Position numbers and translations under genes: made by a program. This document shows positions 5,750 to 6,105 of a stretch of 6,105 nucleotides of DNA, piece by piece; the first letter of the stretch is position 1, and each line of letters opens with the position of its first letter. Source of the DNA: CAZPZZ01 sp964591245 (lineage in GTDB: Bacteria; Acidobacteriota; Vicinamibacteria; Vicinamibacterales; UBA8438); contig CAZPZZ010000200.1 of NCBI GenBank assembly GCA_964591245.1, forward strand, positions 1-6,105, read 5' to 3'. Under the pieces are notes generated by a model. The model made no database searches. It saw nothing but the letters and a program-made list of their open reading frames with translations, and had not been told where the DNA came from.

Positions 5750-6105
5750 TCACTGCAGATCCTCGAGCGTCCGGGTGATGTCGCGCACCACGCGGCGCAG
5801 CCATTGGTGGGCGGGGTCTCGATGCACGGCTCGGTGCCAGTACTGCATCACCTGGAGAGTGGGCAGCTTCACGGGTGGGGCGTGCAACCGCAGGTGCATT
5901 GCATCGCCAGGCGCGGCATCCGGGTCCGCGACGGCGCGATGGAGAGTGGCGGCGAATTTGGCTGGAATGGTCACGATATGGGGCGTCCTGCTCAGGATAT
6001 GGGGGATGCTGTGGATATGCGGCACGCGCAGGGCGACCCGGCGCTCGATCCGCTGTTTTTTCAACGCCTCGTCGAGCAGGCGGTCGCCGCGACCCTGTGG
6101 AGCGA
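5750..6105 (-). CDS. LysR-family transcriptional regulator, C-terminal part (partial)
   Basis: The frame enters from the right edge and ends at TGA 5752-5750, giving 117 residues of the effector-binding domain. The order is that of LysR regulators: GDRLLDEAL (6-14), RVALRVPHIHSIPHIL (22-37), then PHIVTIPAKFA (41-51), the usual 'V-P-x-x-L-A' region. It ends with YWHRAVHRDPAHQWLR (88-103), a hallmark of NodD/LinR/PcpR-like LysR proteins, in which a W-H-x-R...DP...WLR helix closes the domain. LysR proteins are about 300 residues long, so the N-terminal helix-turn-helix and first ligand-binding half lie beyond the window. They normally bind DNA as tetramers and respond to a small aromatic or sugar-acid ligand. 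It is codirectional with the propeller gene, with 127 bp between them holding the putative enolase remnant. The target genes and ligand cannot be seen here. Confidence 0.85.
   Translation of the reverse strand, partial: APQGRGDRLLDEALKKQRIERRVALRVPHIHSIPHILSRTPHIVTIPAKFAATLHRAVADPDAAPGDAMHLRLHAPPVKLPTLQVMQYWHRAVHRDPAHQWLRRVVRDITRTLEDLQ

Noticed and set aside
4744..5778. Long plus-strand open frame (344 codons) opposite the propeller gene
   Set aside because: It is antisense to a gene with a recognisable family, a strong ribosome binding site and blade repeats; its product is rich in Gly, Ala, Val and Arg, as expected from the complement of GC-rich coding DNA.
5753..5804. Upstream extension of the 42-codon ORF to a start at 5804
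   Set aside because: The extra residues come from an alternate frame of the LysR C-terminus and show no family pattern.

Overview
This is a GC-rich bacterial window with five or six genes, two of them cut by the window edges. The gene content is a heparinase II/III-type protein, a xylose-isomerase-like TIM-barrel protein and an 'LFxDDYLIE'-type beta-propeller protein. I associate this mix with the polysaccharide-rich genomes of Planctomycetota, Poribacteria, Latescibacterota and related groups. The LysR fragment, with its YWH...DPAHxWLR ending, is a type common in Proteobacteria and also found elsewhere. The phylum cannot be fixed from this sequence alone, and nothing here is a phage, a transposon or a CRISPR array.

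Layout. On the minus strand, positions 1-514 hold the N-terminal 171 residues of a polytopic membrane protein resembling GT-C type glycosyltransferases; it runs off the left edge. A short AT-richer divergent spacer (515-609) separates it from two plus-strand genes: a sugar phosphate isomerase/epimerase-like TIM-barrel protein (610-1440) and, after a 165-bp leader, a large heparinase II/III-family protein (1606-4305). The latter converges on a minus-strand gene (5622-4327) for a predicted five-bladed beta-propeller protein with a C-terminal beta-sandwich. The two stop codons lie in opposite arms of one perfect 7-bp inverted repeat. Upstream of the propeller gene, on the same strand, is a 42-codon ORF that looks like the tail of an enolase-superfamily (mandelate racemase/muconate lactonizing) gene. 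Before it comes the C-terminal 117 residues of a LysR-family regulator, which enters from the right edge.

How the genes may work together (inference). The lyase-like protein and the TIM-barrel protein are adjacent, codirectional and probably cotranscribed. They could form a small catabolic unit in which a uronate-type glycan or oligosaccharide is cleaved by beta-elimination and the resulting sugar is isomerised or epimerised. Neither shows a signal peptide, so imported oligosaccharides are more likely substrates than extracellular polymer. The propeller protein may be a further carbohydrate-active enzyme, and the LysR protein may control the right-hand block. The substrate is not visible in the sequence. 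The membrane protein on the left appears to be a separate transcription unit.

The most interesting points are the large lyase with a paired CxxC motif near its N-terminus, the uncharacterised propeller/sandwich family, the apparent enolase remnant coupled to the propeller gene, and the inverted repeat that joins the two convergent stop codons.
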